Source: Variovorax flavidus (GTDB lineage: Bacteria; Pseudomonadota; Gammaproteobacteria; Burkholderiales; Burkholderiaceae_C). Taken from it: a stretch of 64,000 nt of DNA. Positions within the stretch are counted from its first letter, which is position 1. Each line of letters starts with the position of its first letter. Where the stretch lies: NCBI RefSeq assembly GCF_030317145.1, contig NZ_JASZYE010000006.1, positions 124,001 through 188,000 of the forward strand. Direction: 5' to 3'. A model generated the notes under the pieces. The model was given only the letters and a program-made list of their open reading frames with translations, was not told the DNA's origin and made no database searches. A program made the translations under genes and the position numbers. Positions 17,043 through 24,915 of this stretch are shown one piece after another.

Positions 17043-17135
17043 GAAACACCGCGGAACCGGCTTTGCCGGGCCGCCGGTGTTGCCCCCGGCAGGGGGTAGG
17101 CGGCCACACGAAGTGGGCAAGCCTGGGGGCGAGCC
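17043..17135 (-). repeat. Dispersed structured repeat, copy D
   Basis: On the minus strand GGCTCGCCCCCAGGC begins immediately after the TGA of the cytochrome c' gene with no spacer. It has all three hairpins: CAC-TTC-GTG; CCCCC-TGCC-GGGGG; and a distal stem AACACC...CCGGC-AAA-GCCGG...GGTGTT. It is almost identical to copy H 44 kb away. It lies in the convergent region between the TlpA-like and cytochrome c' genes. Confidence 0.85.
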
Positions 17136-17582
17136 TCACTTGTTCCTGAAGGTGTCGTGGCAGGTCTTGCAGGTTTCGCCGAGCGCGCCCATCGCGGTCT
17201 TCAGCGCATCGAGATTGCCAGCTTTCGCCGCGACCAGGAGCTTGTCGGTGTCGGCCATCAACCGCTCGCTGAGTTCCTTGAACTTGGCCTGCTCCTTCCA
17301 GATCTCCGGCTTGGCCTTGCCACCTTCCGTACCGGGGCCGAAGCCGGCCCATGGCAACCTGGATATCTGGGCCACCACTTCGGCGTTGGAAACCGCCACG
17401 GCCGCGTCGTAAGGCGCCCGGCCGGCGGCCATCGCGCCCAGGCGACTCACGTGCTGGCCCTGAATGAACATCGCGCTTTGCCTGTACTTGATGGCGTCTT
17501 CAGTCTTGGCGAACTGCGCAGCCGCCGGGACGGAAATGGCAGCGCACGCGGCGGCCAGGGTGAACAGGATCACTCGTTTCAT
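17136..17582 (-). CDS. Cytochrome c' (class II cytochrome c)
   Basis: 148 residues with a cleavable signal peptide ending near AAA-QF. The covalent haem site CKTCH lies at residues 138-142, close to the C-terminus, as is typical of cytochrome c' four-helix bundles; the family's Arg (RQSAMF) near the mature N-terminus is also present. It is a periplasmic haem protein that binds NO and may protect against it. It is divergent from a cytochrome b561 gene (133-bp intergenic), a common pairing that suggests electron transfer or shared control. Confidence 0.9.
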   Translation of the reverse strand: MKRVILFTLAAACAAISVPAAAQFAKTEDAIKYRQSAMFIQGQHVSRLGAMAAGRAPYDAAVAVSNAEVVAQISRLPWAGFGPGTEGGKAKPEIWKEQAKFKELSERLMADTDKLLVAAKAGNLDALKTAMGALGETCKTCHDTFRNK

Positions 17583-17715
17583 CGTGTCTCCTTCTTGTGG
17601 TCGCGTCGCGAGGTACGGCGCTTCCTCAGTTTAGGGATTTGCCGCCGCTCACGACTAGAGACAACCCGCAGACCGCGCCGTCCCGGAAGTTTGCTAATCT
17701 GCACGACCTGCAGCC

Positions 17716-18447
17716 ATGCGCAAGCCGCCATCGATGACCGCCTCTTTCGAGCCCACCGCCCGCCATCGGGGTTTGGGCGACGCCGGCGCGCCCCGCACGC
17801 GGGTCTGGGACCTGCCGACGCGAATCTTTCACTGGGTCTTGGCAGCGGCGGTGATCGGCCTGATCGCTACCGGCCTCGGCGGCGTCATGGAATGGCACTT
17901 CCGGCTCGGCTACACGGTGCTCTCGCTGCTGCTGTTCCGGCTGGTCTGGGGCTTCGTGGGCGGGCGATGGTCGCGTTTTTCCGCCTTCCTTTATGCGCCC
18001 ACTTCGGTCGTGGCCTACCTGCGGGGTCGGGGCCATCCGGATCACCTCATCGGGCATTCGCCGTTGGGGGCACTGTCGGTGTTCGCATTGCTCGGCCTGC
18101 TGATCCTCCAGGTCGCCACTGGCCTGGTGGCTGACGACGAGGTCTCGGCCTCGGGGCCGCTGACGCGCTTCGTCCCGAATTCGGTCGTCAGCGCTGCCAG
18201 CAGTTGGCACACGACGGTGGGCAAGTGGAGCGTGATCACCCTCGTCAGCCTGCACGTGCTGGCTGTGATGTTCTATGTCATCGTCAAGCGGCACCGGCTA
18301 GTGCGCCCGATGATCACCGGCGACAAGCTGGTCGCGGACGGCAGCGCGGCGCCGAGCCGAGACGATGTCGCGTCGCGCCTGCTCGCCTTTGCGGTGTTCG
18401 CGGCCTGCGCGGGGATCGCGACCTGGATTGCATCCTTGCGCATATGA
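17716..18447 (+). CDS. Cytochrome b561-type membrane protein
   Basis: 243 residues with four or five membrane helices and the di-haem histidines of the prokaryotic b561 / Ni-Fe-hydrogenase b subunit family: RIFHWVLAA in helix 1, IGHSPLGALSVF and the pair SWHTTVG / LHVLAVMF. It passes electrons across the inner membrane, possibly to the cytochrome c' encoded divergently. It may start at 17716 or at the ATG at 17734. Its stop overlaps the acetyltransferase start (ATGA). Confidence 0.87.
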   Translation: MRKPPSMTASFEPTARHRGLGDAGAPRTRVWDLPTRIFHWVLAAAVIGLIATGLGGVMEWHFRLGYTVLSLLLFRLVWGFVGGRWSRFSAFLYAPTSVVAYLRGRGHPDHLIGHSPLGALSVFALLGLLILQVATGLVADDEVSASGPLTRFVPNSVVSAASSWHTTVGKWSVITLVSLHVLAVMFYVIVKRHRLVRPMITGDKLVADGSAAPSRDDVASRLLAFAVFAACAGIATWIASLRI

Positions 18448-19025
18448 GCCACTCAGTTTCACGCCCACTGCCGCTGGCAGATACGCCGGAGATCGTGCTG
18501 ATGACGCCGGACGAGCCGCACGAGTTGGAGGCAGCGCGCGCGATCTTTCGCGACTATGCCGCCTCGCTCGGTGTCGATCTCGGGTTTCAGAATTTCGATG
18601 ACGAGCTCGCCCATCTTCCGGGCGACTATGCGGAGCCGCGGGGGGCGCTGCTCCTGGCGCTGGTCAACGTGAGTGACACGGCCGTTCCGGTCGATGCGCA
18701 GCCCCTGCAAAGGGCGCAGGGGGGCCTGGCGTACGTCGCGGGCTGCTGCGCTTTGCGCCCGCTGGACACGGCCGACTATCCGAATGCGGCGGAGATGAAG
18801 CGCCTTTATGTGCGACCTGCGTTTCGCGGCGTGGGGCTCGGGCGCCAGCTGGCCGAGGCCATTCTGGATGCGGCGCGCGGCGCCGGCTATGCCTGCGTGC
18901 TGCTGGACACGCTCGACGACATGGAGTCGGCGCGGGCGCTGTACGAGGACCTGGGGTTCGTGGACGTGCCGCCTTACTATCACAACCCGATTGCGGGCTC
19001 GCACTACCTCAAAGCAGAGCTTTGA
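18444..19025 (+). CDS. GNAT-family N-acetyltransferase
   Basis: 193 residues. The acetyl-CoA binding motif is seen as MKRLYVRPAFRGVGLGRQLAEAIL, followed by LLDTLDDMESARALYEDLGF, the classic GNAT motif A/B. The ATG at 18444 overlaps the cytochrome b561 stop by 4 bp, so the two are co-transcribed and coupled. The substrate is not predictable. Repeat copy E begins directly after the stop codon. Confidence 0.88.
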   Translation: MSHSVSRPLPLADTPEIVLMTPDEPHELEAARAIFRDYAASLGVDLGFQNFDDELAHLPGDYAEPRGALLLALVNVSDTAVPVDAQPLQRAQGGLAYVAGCCALRPLDTADYPNAAEMKRLYVRPAFRGVGLGRQLAEAILDAARGAGYACVLLDTLDDMESARALYEDLGFVDVPPYYHNPIAGSHYLKAEL

Positions 19026-19119
19026 CTCGCCCCCAGGCTGCGCGCACTTCGTGTCGCTTCGCCTACCCCCTGCCGAGGGCAACACCAGCGGCCCAGCGAA
19101 GCTGGTTCCGCGGTGTTTC
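19026..19119 (+). repeat. Dispersed structured repeat, copy E
   Basis: CTCGCCCCCAGGC starts directly at the TGA of the acetyltransferase gene on the plus strand, followed by CAC-TTC-GTG and CCCCCTGCCGAGGG. The distal stem is AACACC...CCAGC-GAA-GCTGG...GGTGTT; CCAGC/GCTGG replaces CCGGC/GCCGG of other copies with pairing kept. It lies in the convergent region before the peroxiredoxin stop. Confidence 0.85.
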
Positions 19120-19140
19120 TGTAATTCGAAGCGCGGCCGA

Positions 19141-19647
19141 TCAGCCCTTGGCTTGGGCGAGCAGGGTATCAGCGTCGCTGACTTCGAACTTGCCGGGGGC
19201 TTCGACGTTGAGGGTGGCGACCTTGCCGTCCTTCACGAGCATCGAATAGCGATTGCTGCGCACGCCCATGCCGCGCGAGGTCAGGTCGAGGGTGAGGCCG
19301 GTGGCGTTCGCGAAGTTGCCGCTGCCGTCGGCCAGCATGCGGACCTTGGTGCCGGTCTTCTGGTCGCGCGCCCAGGCGCCCATGACGAACGCGTCGTTGA
19401 CGCTGACGCACCAGATTTCGTCAACGCCTGCGGCCTTGAAGTCCTCGAAGTGCTGGACATAGCCCGGCACGTGCTTGGCGGAGCAGGTGGGAGTGAAGGC
19501 GCCAGGCAGAGCGAACAGCGCGATGGTCTTTCCGGCCGCCGCCTTGGTCACGTCGACCGGGTTCGGGCCGATGCTGCAACCCTCGCCTTCGACCTCCGAA
19601 TACTCCTGCAGGGTCGCCGAAGGAAGGGTGTCGCCAACTTTGATCAT
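19141..19647 (-). CDS. Peroxiredoxin (Prx5/AhpC-TSA redoxin family)
   Basis: 168 residues. The peroxidatic Cys55 is in PGAFTPTCSAKH, and the conserved DEIWCVSVNDAFVMGAW segment places a second cysteine as in atypical Prx5-type enzymes. It reduces hydrogen peroxide and alkyl hydroperoxides in the cytoplasm, usually with glutathione/glutaredoxin. Full family length; the start MIKVGDTLP is canonical. It lies downstream of the ribosomal cluster, separated from it by a strong terminator, so it must have its own promoter or rely on readthrough. Confidence 0.92.
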   Translation of the reverse strand: MIKVGDTLPSATLQEYSEVEGEGCSIGPNPVDVTKAAAGKTIALFALPGAFTPTCSAKHVPGYVQHFEDFKAAGVDEIWCVSVNDAFVMGAWARDQKTGTKVRMLADGSGNFANATGLTLDLTSRGMGVRSNRYSMLVKDGKVATLNVEAPGKFEVSDADTLLAQAKG

Positions 19648-19664
19648 CTATAGCTCCAAAAAAG

Positions 19665-19693
19665 AAAAACGGCCCACATTGTGGGCCGTTTTT
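19665..19693 (-). terminator. Rho-independent terminator after the S10 cluster segment
   Basis: A perfect 13-bp inverted repeat AAAAACGGCCCAC / GTGGGCCGTTTTT with a 3-nt loop, followed on the minus strand by CTTTTTT. It lies 22 bp after rpsQ and before the peroxiredoxin start. The T-run on both sides would let it act in both directions. Confidence 0.9.
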
Positions 19694-19715
19694 CATGGGG
19701 CTGTTGCGCCTGCGA

Positions 19716-19985
19716 TCAGACCAGGACGGCCTTTTCGACCAACCGGGTCACGACCCAGTTCTTCGACTTCGAAATCGGCCGGCTTTCGGTGATCTCGATG
19801 GTGTCGCCCAGCTTGTACTCGCCCTTTTCGTCATGGGCGTGGTACTTGCTGGTCTTGGCCACGATCTTGCCGTAGAGCTCGTGCTTCACACGACGCTCGA
19901 CCAGCACGGTCACGGTCTTCTCGCGCTTGTCGCTGACCACCTTGCCGATCAAGGTGCGCTTGAGGGATTTTTTAGCTTCCGTCAT
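19716..19985 (-). CDS. rpsQ: 30S ribosomal protein S17
   Basis: 89 residues from the ATG at 19985, which has an AAGGAG 6 bp upstream; an in-frame GTG two codons earlier is not needed. The S17 core LIGKVVSDKREKTVTVLVERRVKHELYGK is in place. It binds 16S rRNA in the 30S body. It is the last ribosomal gene of this run before the terminator; rplN and the spc genes do not follow here. Confidence 0.96.
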   Translation of the reverse strand: MTEAKKSLKRTLIGKVVSDKREKTVTVLVERRVKHELYGKIVAKTSKYHAHDEKGEYKLGDTIEITESRPISKSKNWVVTRLVEKAVLV

Positions 19986-19994
19986 GTTCACTCC

Positions 19995-20246
19995 TTACTT
20001 GGCGGCTTGGGTTTCTTGCTGCTTCTGAGCAAGAATCGTCTTGGCGCGAGCGATGTCGCGGCGCGTCACGCGCAGCGTCGAGGTGTTCGACAGCTGTTGC
20101 GTGGCCTTCTGCATGCGCAGGCCGAAATGGGCCTTCTGCAGATCCTTGATTTCGGCTTGCAAGCCCGCAACGTCCTTGTTGCGCAGCTCGGCGGCCTTCG
20201 AAGTCTTGGCCGGGGCCGCGACTTCCTTCTTCTTACGTGTTGCCAT
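19995..20246 (-). CDS. rpmC: 50S ribosomal protein L29 with N-terminal extension
   Basis: 83 residues, about 20 longer than E. coli L29. The extra part is the Lys/Ala-rich N-terminus MATRKKKEVAAPAKTSK; the L29 core KAAELRNKDVAGLQAE follows. The start at 20246 has a clear GAGGAG ribosome site, so the extension is probably real. It binds 23S rRNA near the exit tunnel. It is 9 bp upstream of rpsQ. Confidence 0.95.
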   Translation of the reverse strand: MATRKKKEVAAPAKTSKAAELRNKDVAGLQAEIKDLQKAHFGLRMQKATQQLSNTSTLRVTRRDIARAKTILAQKQQETQAAK

Positions 20247-20260
20247 GGTGTTCTCCTCGA

Positions 20261-20677
20261 TCAGGCGCCGAGCTGGCGAGCGACGAAGGTCGTACGCAGC
20301 GGCAGCTTGGCAGCGGCCAGACGGAAGGCCTCGCGAGCCAGTTCTTCGGGCACGCCGACGATCTCGTAGATCACCTTGCCAGGCTGGATTTCGGCGACGT
20401 AGTACTCGGGGTTGCCCTTGCCGTTACCCATCCGCACTTCTGCGGGCTTGTGGGAGATCGGCTTGTCGGGGAACACACGAATCCAGATGCGGCCACCGCG
20501 CTTGACGTGACGCGAGATCGCGCGACGTGCGGCTTCGATCTGACGGGCCGTGAGACGGCCGCGGTCGATCGACTTCAGGCCGAAGTCACCGAACGACACC
20601 GCGTTGCCGCGGGTCGCGATGCCGGTGTTGCGGCCCTTTTGTTCCTTGCGGAACTTTCTGCGTGCAGGTTGCAGCAT
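20261..20677 (-). CDS. rplP: 50S ribosomal protein L16
   Basis: 138 residues, the normal length. MLQPARRKFRKEQKGRNTG and RGGRIWIRVFPDKP are L16 signatures. It sits near the A-site of the large subunit and is needed for peptidyl transfer. It lies between rpsC and rpmC in the standard S10 order. Confidence 0.97.
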   Translation of the reverse strand: MLQPARRKFRKEQKGRNTGIATRGNAVSFGDFGLKSIDRGRLTARQIEAARRAISRHVKRGGRIWIRVFPDKPISHKPAEVRMGNGKGNPEYYVAEIQPGKVIYEIVGVPEELAREAFRLAAAKLPLRTTFVARQLGA

Positions 20678-20705
20678 GTTTCTTACTCCGTAGTTCTAAG
20701 ACCGA

Positions 20706-21626
20706 TCACTCGGTCTTGGCACCGTCAGCTGCTGCAGCTGGCGCGGCTTTGCGGACGCGCTTAACGGCGGGTTTCGAGTCTGCACCCGGAGCCGCGGGGG
20801 CGGCGCCAGTAGCTTCTGCGGGCTTGTCGCTGCCATCGGCCGGAGCGACGTTGCCGCCGATCGGACCACGGGCACCGGCGCGCGGGCCACGGCGGTCAGA
20901 GCCGGGACGGTCGCCACCAGGGCGGCCATCGCGACGCGGGCCGCGCGGGCGACGCTCTTCGTCAGGACGCGGCGTTTCGACGGCCGGCAGGTCGTTACGA
21001 CCCAGCGTGTCGCCCTTGTACACCCAGACCTTGACGCCGATGACGCCGTAGGTGGTCTTGGCTTCCGAGGTGCCGTAGTCGATGTCGGCGCGCAGCGTGT
21101 GAAGCGGCACGCGACCTTCGCGGTACCACTCGGTACGTGCGATTTCGATGCCGTTCAGGCGACCGGCCGACATGATCTTGATGCCTTGGGCACCCAGACG
21201 CATGGCGTTCTGCATCGCACGCTTCATGGCGCGGCGGAACATGATCCGCTTTTCGAGCTGCTGCGTGATGCTGTCGGCGATCAGTTGGGCATCGATTTCG
21301 GGCTTGCGCACTTCTTCGATGTTGACCGCGACCGGCACGCCGAGCTGGCGACCGAGTTCACGCTTGAGGTTCTCGATGTCTTCGCCCTTCTTGCCGATCA
21401 CGACGCCCGGACGTGCCGAGTAGATCGTGATGCGGGCGTTCTTGGCGGGACGCTCGATCAGCACGCGCGAAACGGATGCGTTCTTGAGCTTCTTCTTCAG
21501 GTACTCGCGCACCTTGATGTCTTCGGCCAGCATGCCGGCGAAGTCGCGGTTGCTTGCGTACCAGCGGCTGGACCAGTTACGGCTGACCGCAAGGCGGAAG
21601 CCGGTTGGGTGGATTTTCTGTCCCAT
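20706..21626 (-). CDS. rpsC: 30S ribosomal protein S3 with long C-terminal tail
   Basis: 306 residues against 233 in E. coli, starting at MGQKIHPTGFRL (21626). The KH domain motif VIGKKGEDIENLK and the C-terminal S3 domain are normal up to about residue 218. After that comes an ~88-residue tail, first Arg/Gly/Asp-rich (RRPRGPRRDGRPGG..) and then Ala/Pro/Lys-rich, surely disordered. S3 lines the mRNA entry channel, so the basic tail could touch incoming mRNA. Confidence 0.96.
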   Translation of the reverse strand: MGQKIHPTGFRLAVSRNWSSRWYASNRDFAGMLAEDIKVREYLKKKLKNASVSRVLIERPAKNARITIYSARPGVVIGKKGEDIENLKRELGRQLGVPVAVNIEEVRKPEIDAQLIADSITQQLEKRIMFRRAMKRAMQNAMRLGAQGIKIMSAGRLNGIEIARTEWYREGRVPLHTLRADIDYGTSEAKTTYGVIGVKVWVYKGDTLGRNDLPAVETPRPDEERRPRGPRRDGRPGGDRPGSDRRGPRAGARGPIGGNVAPADGSDKPAEATGAAPAAPGADSKPAVKRVRKAAPAAAADGAKTE

Positions 21627-21642
21627 ATTTCTTCCAGGCCTG

Positions 21643-21975
21643 TTAGTTGCCAACCGTCACGTACACATGGCACGTGGGCTTGCTGATGCGATTGCCGCGA
21701 CCCTTGGCGCGCGCGGTGAAGCGCTTGAGCGTGGCGCCTTGCTCGACGTAGATGGTCTTGACCTTCAGTTCGTCGATGTCGGCACCGTCGTTGTGCTCGG
21801 CGTTGGCAATCGCCGACTCGAGCACCTTCTTCACGATCACAGCGGCCTTCTTCTGCGTGAATTGCAGGATGTTGAGCGCTTGATCGACCTTCTTGCCGCG
21901 GATCAGGTCGGCGACCAGACGGCCCTTGTCGACCGAAAGGCGGACGCCGCGGAGGACTGCACGTGTTTCAGACAT
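21643..21975 (-). CDS. rplV: 50S ribosomal protein L22
   Basis: 110 residues, family length. The core VRLSVDKGRLVADLIRGK and the tunnel-lining loop RAKGRGNRISKPTCHV are present. It binds 23S rRNA and lines the nascent-peptide tunnel. Standard position between rpsS and rpsC. Confidence 0.97.
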   Translation of the reverse strand: MSETRAVLRGVRLSVDKGRLVADLIRGKKVDQALNILQFTQKKAAVIVKKVLESAIANAEHNDGADIDELKVKTIYVEQGATLKRFTARAKGRGNRISKPTCHVYVTVGN

Positions 21976-21984
21976 GGTCGTTCC

Positions 21985-22263
21985 TTACTTCTTCTGGACT
22001 TTCTTGTCCGCGGGGTGCCCCTTGAACGTGCGCGTGAGCGCAAATTCGCCGAGCTTGTGGCCGACCATCTGGTCGGTGATGTACACGGGCACGTGCTGCT
22101 TGCCGTTGTGCACGGCAATGGTCAGGCCGATGAACTCGGGCAGGACCATCGAGCGACGCGACCAGGTCTTGATCGGCTTCTTGTCCTTGGTCGTCACGGC
22201 CTTGTCGGCCTTGGCCACGAGGTGGTGGTCGACGAACGGACCCTTTTTGAGAGAGCGAGTCAT
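21985..22263 (-). CDS. rpsS: 30S ribosomal protein S19
   Basis: 92 residues. MTRSLKKGPFVDHHL and TWSRRSMVLPEFIGLT are S19 signatures. It is part of the 30S head near the A-site finger. It lies 10 bp from rplB and 9 bp from rplV. Confidence 0.97.
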   Translation of the reverse strand: MTRSLKKGPFVDHHLVAKADKAVTTKDKKPIKTWSRRSMVLPEFIGLTIAVHNGKQHVPVYITDQMVGHKLGEFALTRTFKGHPADKKVQKK

Positions 22264-22273
22264 TTGCTAACCC

Positions 22274-23098
22274 TTACTTCTTGCGACGCGACACGATGAA
22301 GACCTGCGTGCGCTTGTTGTTACGGGTGCGATAACCCTTGGTCAGGTTGCCCCACGGGTCGACAGGATGGCGGCCTTCGCCGGTCTTGCCTTCGCCACCA
22401 CCGTGCGGGTGGTCGACCGGGTTCATCACCACGCCGCGAACGGTCGGGCGGATACCCATCCAGCGCTTCACACCGGCCTTGCCGAGCTGGCGCAGGCTGT
22501 GTTCTTCGTTGGCGACTTCACCGATGGTCGCGCGGCACTCGACGTGAACGCGGCGGACTTCGCCCGAACGCATGCGGACCTGGGCGTAAACGCCTTCACG
22601 GGCCAGCAGCGTGGCCGAGGTACCGGCCGAACGAGCGATCTGCGCACCCTTGCCGGGTTGCAGTTCGATGCAGTGGATCGTCGAACCCACGGGAATGTTG
22701 CGGATCGGCAGCGTGTTGCCAGCGCGGATCGGGGCTTCCGAACCGCTCAGCAGCGTTGCACCGGCTTCAAGACCGCGCGGGGCGATGATGTAGCGGCGCT
22801 CGCCGTCGGCGTAGCACACGAGCGCGATGTGGGCGGTGCGGTTCGGGTCGTACTCGATGCGTTCGACCTTGGCCGGGATGCCGTCCTTGTTGCGCACGAA
22901 GTCCACCACGCGGTAGTGGTGCTTGTGGCCACCACCCTTGTGACGGGTCGTGATGTGACCGTTGTTGTTGCGGCCGGCCTTCTGGAACTGGGGTTCCAGC
23001 AGGGCTGCGTGCGGCGCACCCTTGTACAGGTGGTCCCGCGAGATCTTCACCGCGCCGCGTTGGCCCGGCGAAGTGGGTTTCATCTTGATGACGGCCAT
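22274..23098 (-). CDS. rplB: 50S ribosomal protein L2
   Basis: 274 residues, family length. The C-terminal GVVMNPVDHPHGGGEGKT, with the histidine important for peptidyl transferase, is intact. It binds 23S rRNA domain IV and is needed for subunit association. Two bases separate its start from the rplW stop. Confidence 0.98.
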   Translation of the reverse strand: MAVIKMKPTSPGQRGAVKISRDHLYKGAPHAALLEPQFQKAGRNNNGHITTRHKGGGHKHHYRVVDFVRNKDGIPAKVERIEYDPNRTAHIALVCYADGERRYIIAPRGLEAGATLLSGSEAPIRAGNTLPIRNIPVGSTIHCIELQPGKGAQIARSAGTSATLLAREGVYAQVRMRSGEVRRVHVECRATIGEVANEEHSLRQLGKAGVKRWMGIRPTVRGVVMNPVDHPHGGGEGKTGEGRHPVDPWGNLTKGYRTRNNKRTQVFIVSRRKK

Positions 23099-23100
23099 GA

Positions 23101-23436
23101 TTAAGCGCCTTCCCCGACGAGGTTGAGCTCTTGACCAGCCTTGAGCGTCACGTAAGCCTTGCGAACGTTGTCGCGGCGGCCGACGGACTTGCCGAAGCGC
23201 TTGGTCTTGCCCTTGGTGTTGAGCACCGACACGCCCTGGACTTCGACCTTGAACATCAGTTCAACAGCGGCCTTGATCTCGGGCTTGGTGGCGTCCTGCA
23301 GCACCTTGAAGGTGACGGCATTCGACTTCTCGCCGACCATCGTGGCCTTTTCGGACACGATCGGGGCGACCAGCACGTTCATCAGGCGACCTTCGTCGAA
23401 CTGACGCTGTGCGGGAGTAGGGTTCATGCGGCTCAT
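23101..23436 (-). CDS. rplW: 50S ribosomal protein L23
   Basis: 111 residues if started at the ATG at 23436, which overlaps the rplD stop (ATGA) and has AAGGAG 8 bp upstream. An ATG three codons later is possible. It keeps VLVAPIVSEKATMVGEKSN and the C-terminal RFGKSVGRRDNVRKAYVTL of L23, the docking site for SRP and trigger factor at the tunnel exit. Confidence 0.95.
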   Translation of the reverse strand: MSRMNPTPAQRQFDEGRLMNVLVAPIVSEKATMVGEKSNAVTFKVLQDATKPEIKAAVELMFKVEVQGVSVLNTKGKTKRFGKSVGRRDNVRKAYVTLKAGQELNLVGEGA

Positions 23437-24053
23437 GCGAACATCTCCTTGAGCTTGTCGACGGCACCCTTGGTGACCAGCACCTTCTTGTAGTGGACCA
23501 GCGACACCGGATCGGCGTAACGCGGCTCGACCACGAGCACGTTCACCAGGTTGCGCGAGGCCAGGTACAGGTTCTCGTCGACTTCCTCGGCGATCACGAG
23601 CACGGACTCGAGATTCATCGCCTTGAACTTGGCGGCCAGCGCCTTGGTCTTGGGCGAGTCGACCTTGATCGAATCGACCACGGCCAGACGGCCTTCACGA
23701 GCGAGCTGCGAGAAGATGGACGCCATGCCGGCGCGGTACATCTTCTTGTTGATCTTCTGCGAGAAGTTTTCGTCAGGCATGTTCGGGAAAATGCGGCCGC
23801 CCCCACGCCACAGCGGCGAGGAAGTCATACCGGCACGGGCGCGGCCCGTTCCCTTTTGCTTGAAAGGCTTCTTGGTCGAGTGCTTGACCTGCTCGCGGTC
23901 CTTCTGGGCGCGCGTGCCTTGGCGGGCGTTGGCCTGGAATGCGACGACGATCTGGTGAACCAGGTCTTCGTTGTAGTCACGGCCGAACACGGTCTCGGGG
24001 GCGTCGTACTTCGACGCGGCCTGGCCTTGTTCGTTCAGGAGTTCGAGTTCCAT
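23433..24053 (-). CDS. rplD: 50S ribosomal protein L4
   Basis: 206 residues. The tunnel loop GTRAQKDREQVKHSTKKP and KQKGTGRARAG are typical. In E. coli L4 is also the autogenous repressor of the S10 operon; whether that holds here is doubtful, because the leader before rpsJ is separated from this gene by inserted genes. The start overlaps the rplC stop by one base (TAATG). Confidence 0.97.
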   Translation of the reverse strand: MELELLNEQGQAASKYDAPETVFGRDYNEDLVHQIVVAFQANARQGTRAQKDREQVKHSTKKPFKQKGTGRARAGMTSSPLWRGGGRIFPNMPDENFSQKINKKMYRAGMASIFSQLAREGRLAVVDSIKVDSPKTKALAAKFKAMNLESVLVIAEEVDENLYLASRNLVNVLVVEPRYADPVSLVHYKKVLVTKGAVDKLKEMFA

Positions 24054-24733
24054 TACTTCGCTCCTTCAGCGGCTTGCGGCTTGGCCTTGACAGCCGGACG
24101 CACGGTGACGAAGCCACCCTTCGAACCCGGAATCGCACCCTTGATCAGGAGCAATTGACGGGCTTCGTCGATACGGATCACGTCGAGGTTCTGGGTCGTC
24201 ACGGTGACGTCGCCGAGGTGGCCCGTCATGCGCTTGCCAGGGAACACGCGACCAGGATCCTGCGCCATGCCGATCGAGCCGGGCACGTTGTGCGAACGGC
24301 TGTTACCGTGCGACGCGCGCTGCGAGCTCATGTTGTGACGCTTGATGGTGCCAGCGTAGCCCTTACCGATCGAGGTGCCTTGCACGTCGACCTTCTGGCC
24401 CACCGCGAACACGCTGGCCGCGGCAATGACGCCACCTGCCTTGTGCTGACCAGCCGTATCGGCGGTCACGCGGAATTCCTGGATGATTTCGCCTGCTTCC
24501 ACACCCGCCTTGGCGAGGTGACCGGCTTCGGGCTTGGTCACGCGCGATGCCTTGCGCGAACCGAACGTCACTTGCAGTGCGACGTAGCCATCGTTCTCTT
24601 GGGTTTTGATCTGGGTCACGCGGTTGTTCGACACATCCACCACCGTGACAGGAACTGCGTCCCCGTCATCGGTGAAGAGACGCATCATCCCCACCTTGCG
24701 GCCCAGCAACCCGAGGGAGTTGCTCAGACTCAT
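24053..24733 (-). CDS. rplC: 50S ribosomal protein L3
   Basis: 226 residues from the ATG at 24733 (SLSNSLGLLGRKVGMMRLF). The methylated-glutamine region SHGNSRSHNVPGSIGMAQDPGRVFPGKRM is in place. It is the first gene of the rplC-rpsQ transcript here, because rpsJ is separated by two unrelated genes and a terminator. A promoter with a perfect TATAAT lies ~125 bp upstream. Confidence 0.97.
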   Translation of the reverse strand: MSLSNSLGLLGRKVGMMRLFTDDGDAVPVTVVDVSNNRVTQIKTQENDGYVALQVTFGSRKASRVTKPEAGHLAKAGVEAGEIIQEFRVTADTAGQHKAGGVIAAASVFAVGQKVDVQGTSIGKGYAGTIKRHNMSSQRASHGNSRSHNVPGSIGMAQDPGRVFPGKRMTGHLGDVTVTTQNLDVIRIDEARQLLLIKGAIPGSKGGFVTVRPAVKAKPQAAEGAK

Positions 24734-24857
24734 TGGTTTTCTCCAAAACTCCCGCCGCTGCCACTTCAATTGGCGACAGCGTTTGGTATGCGGAAGAAGG
24801 TTGATAAAGTTCCGCACAAGAAACACTCAGGCGAGCGCAACTTGGGCAGAGCCGAAG

Positions 24858-24887
24858 ATTATAGCCCGCAAGTGCTCGCGGGCGCAA
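24858..24887 (-). promoter_or_regulatory. Sigma-70 promoter for rplC and downstream ribosomal genes
   Basis: On the minus strand, -35 TTGCGC at 24887-24882 and a perfect -10 TATAAT at 24863-24858, with an 18-bp spacer. An inverted repeat GCCCGC...GCGGGC (24864-24883) fills the spacer and could be an operator. It supplies the transcription start that the split S10 cluster needs. Confidence 0.7.
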
Positions 24888-24915
24888 GAGGCCTGTAAGG
24901 GCGGGCCGGTGAAGG

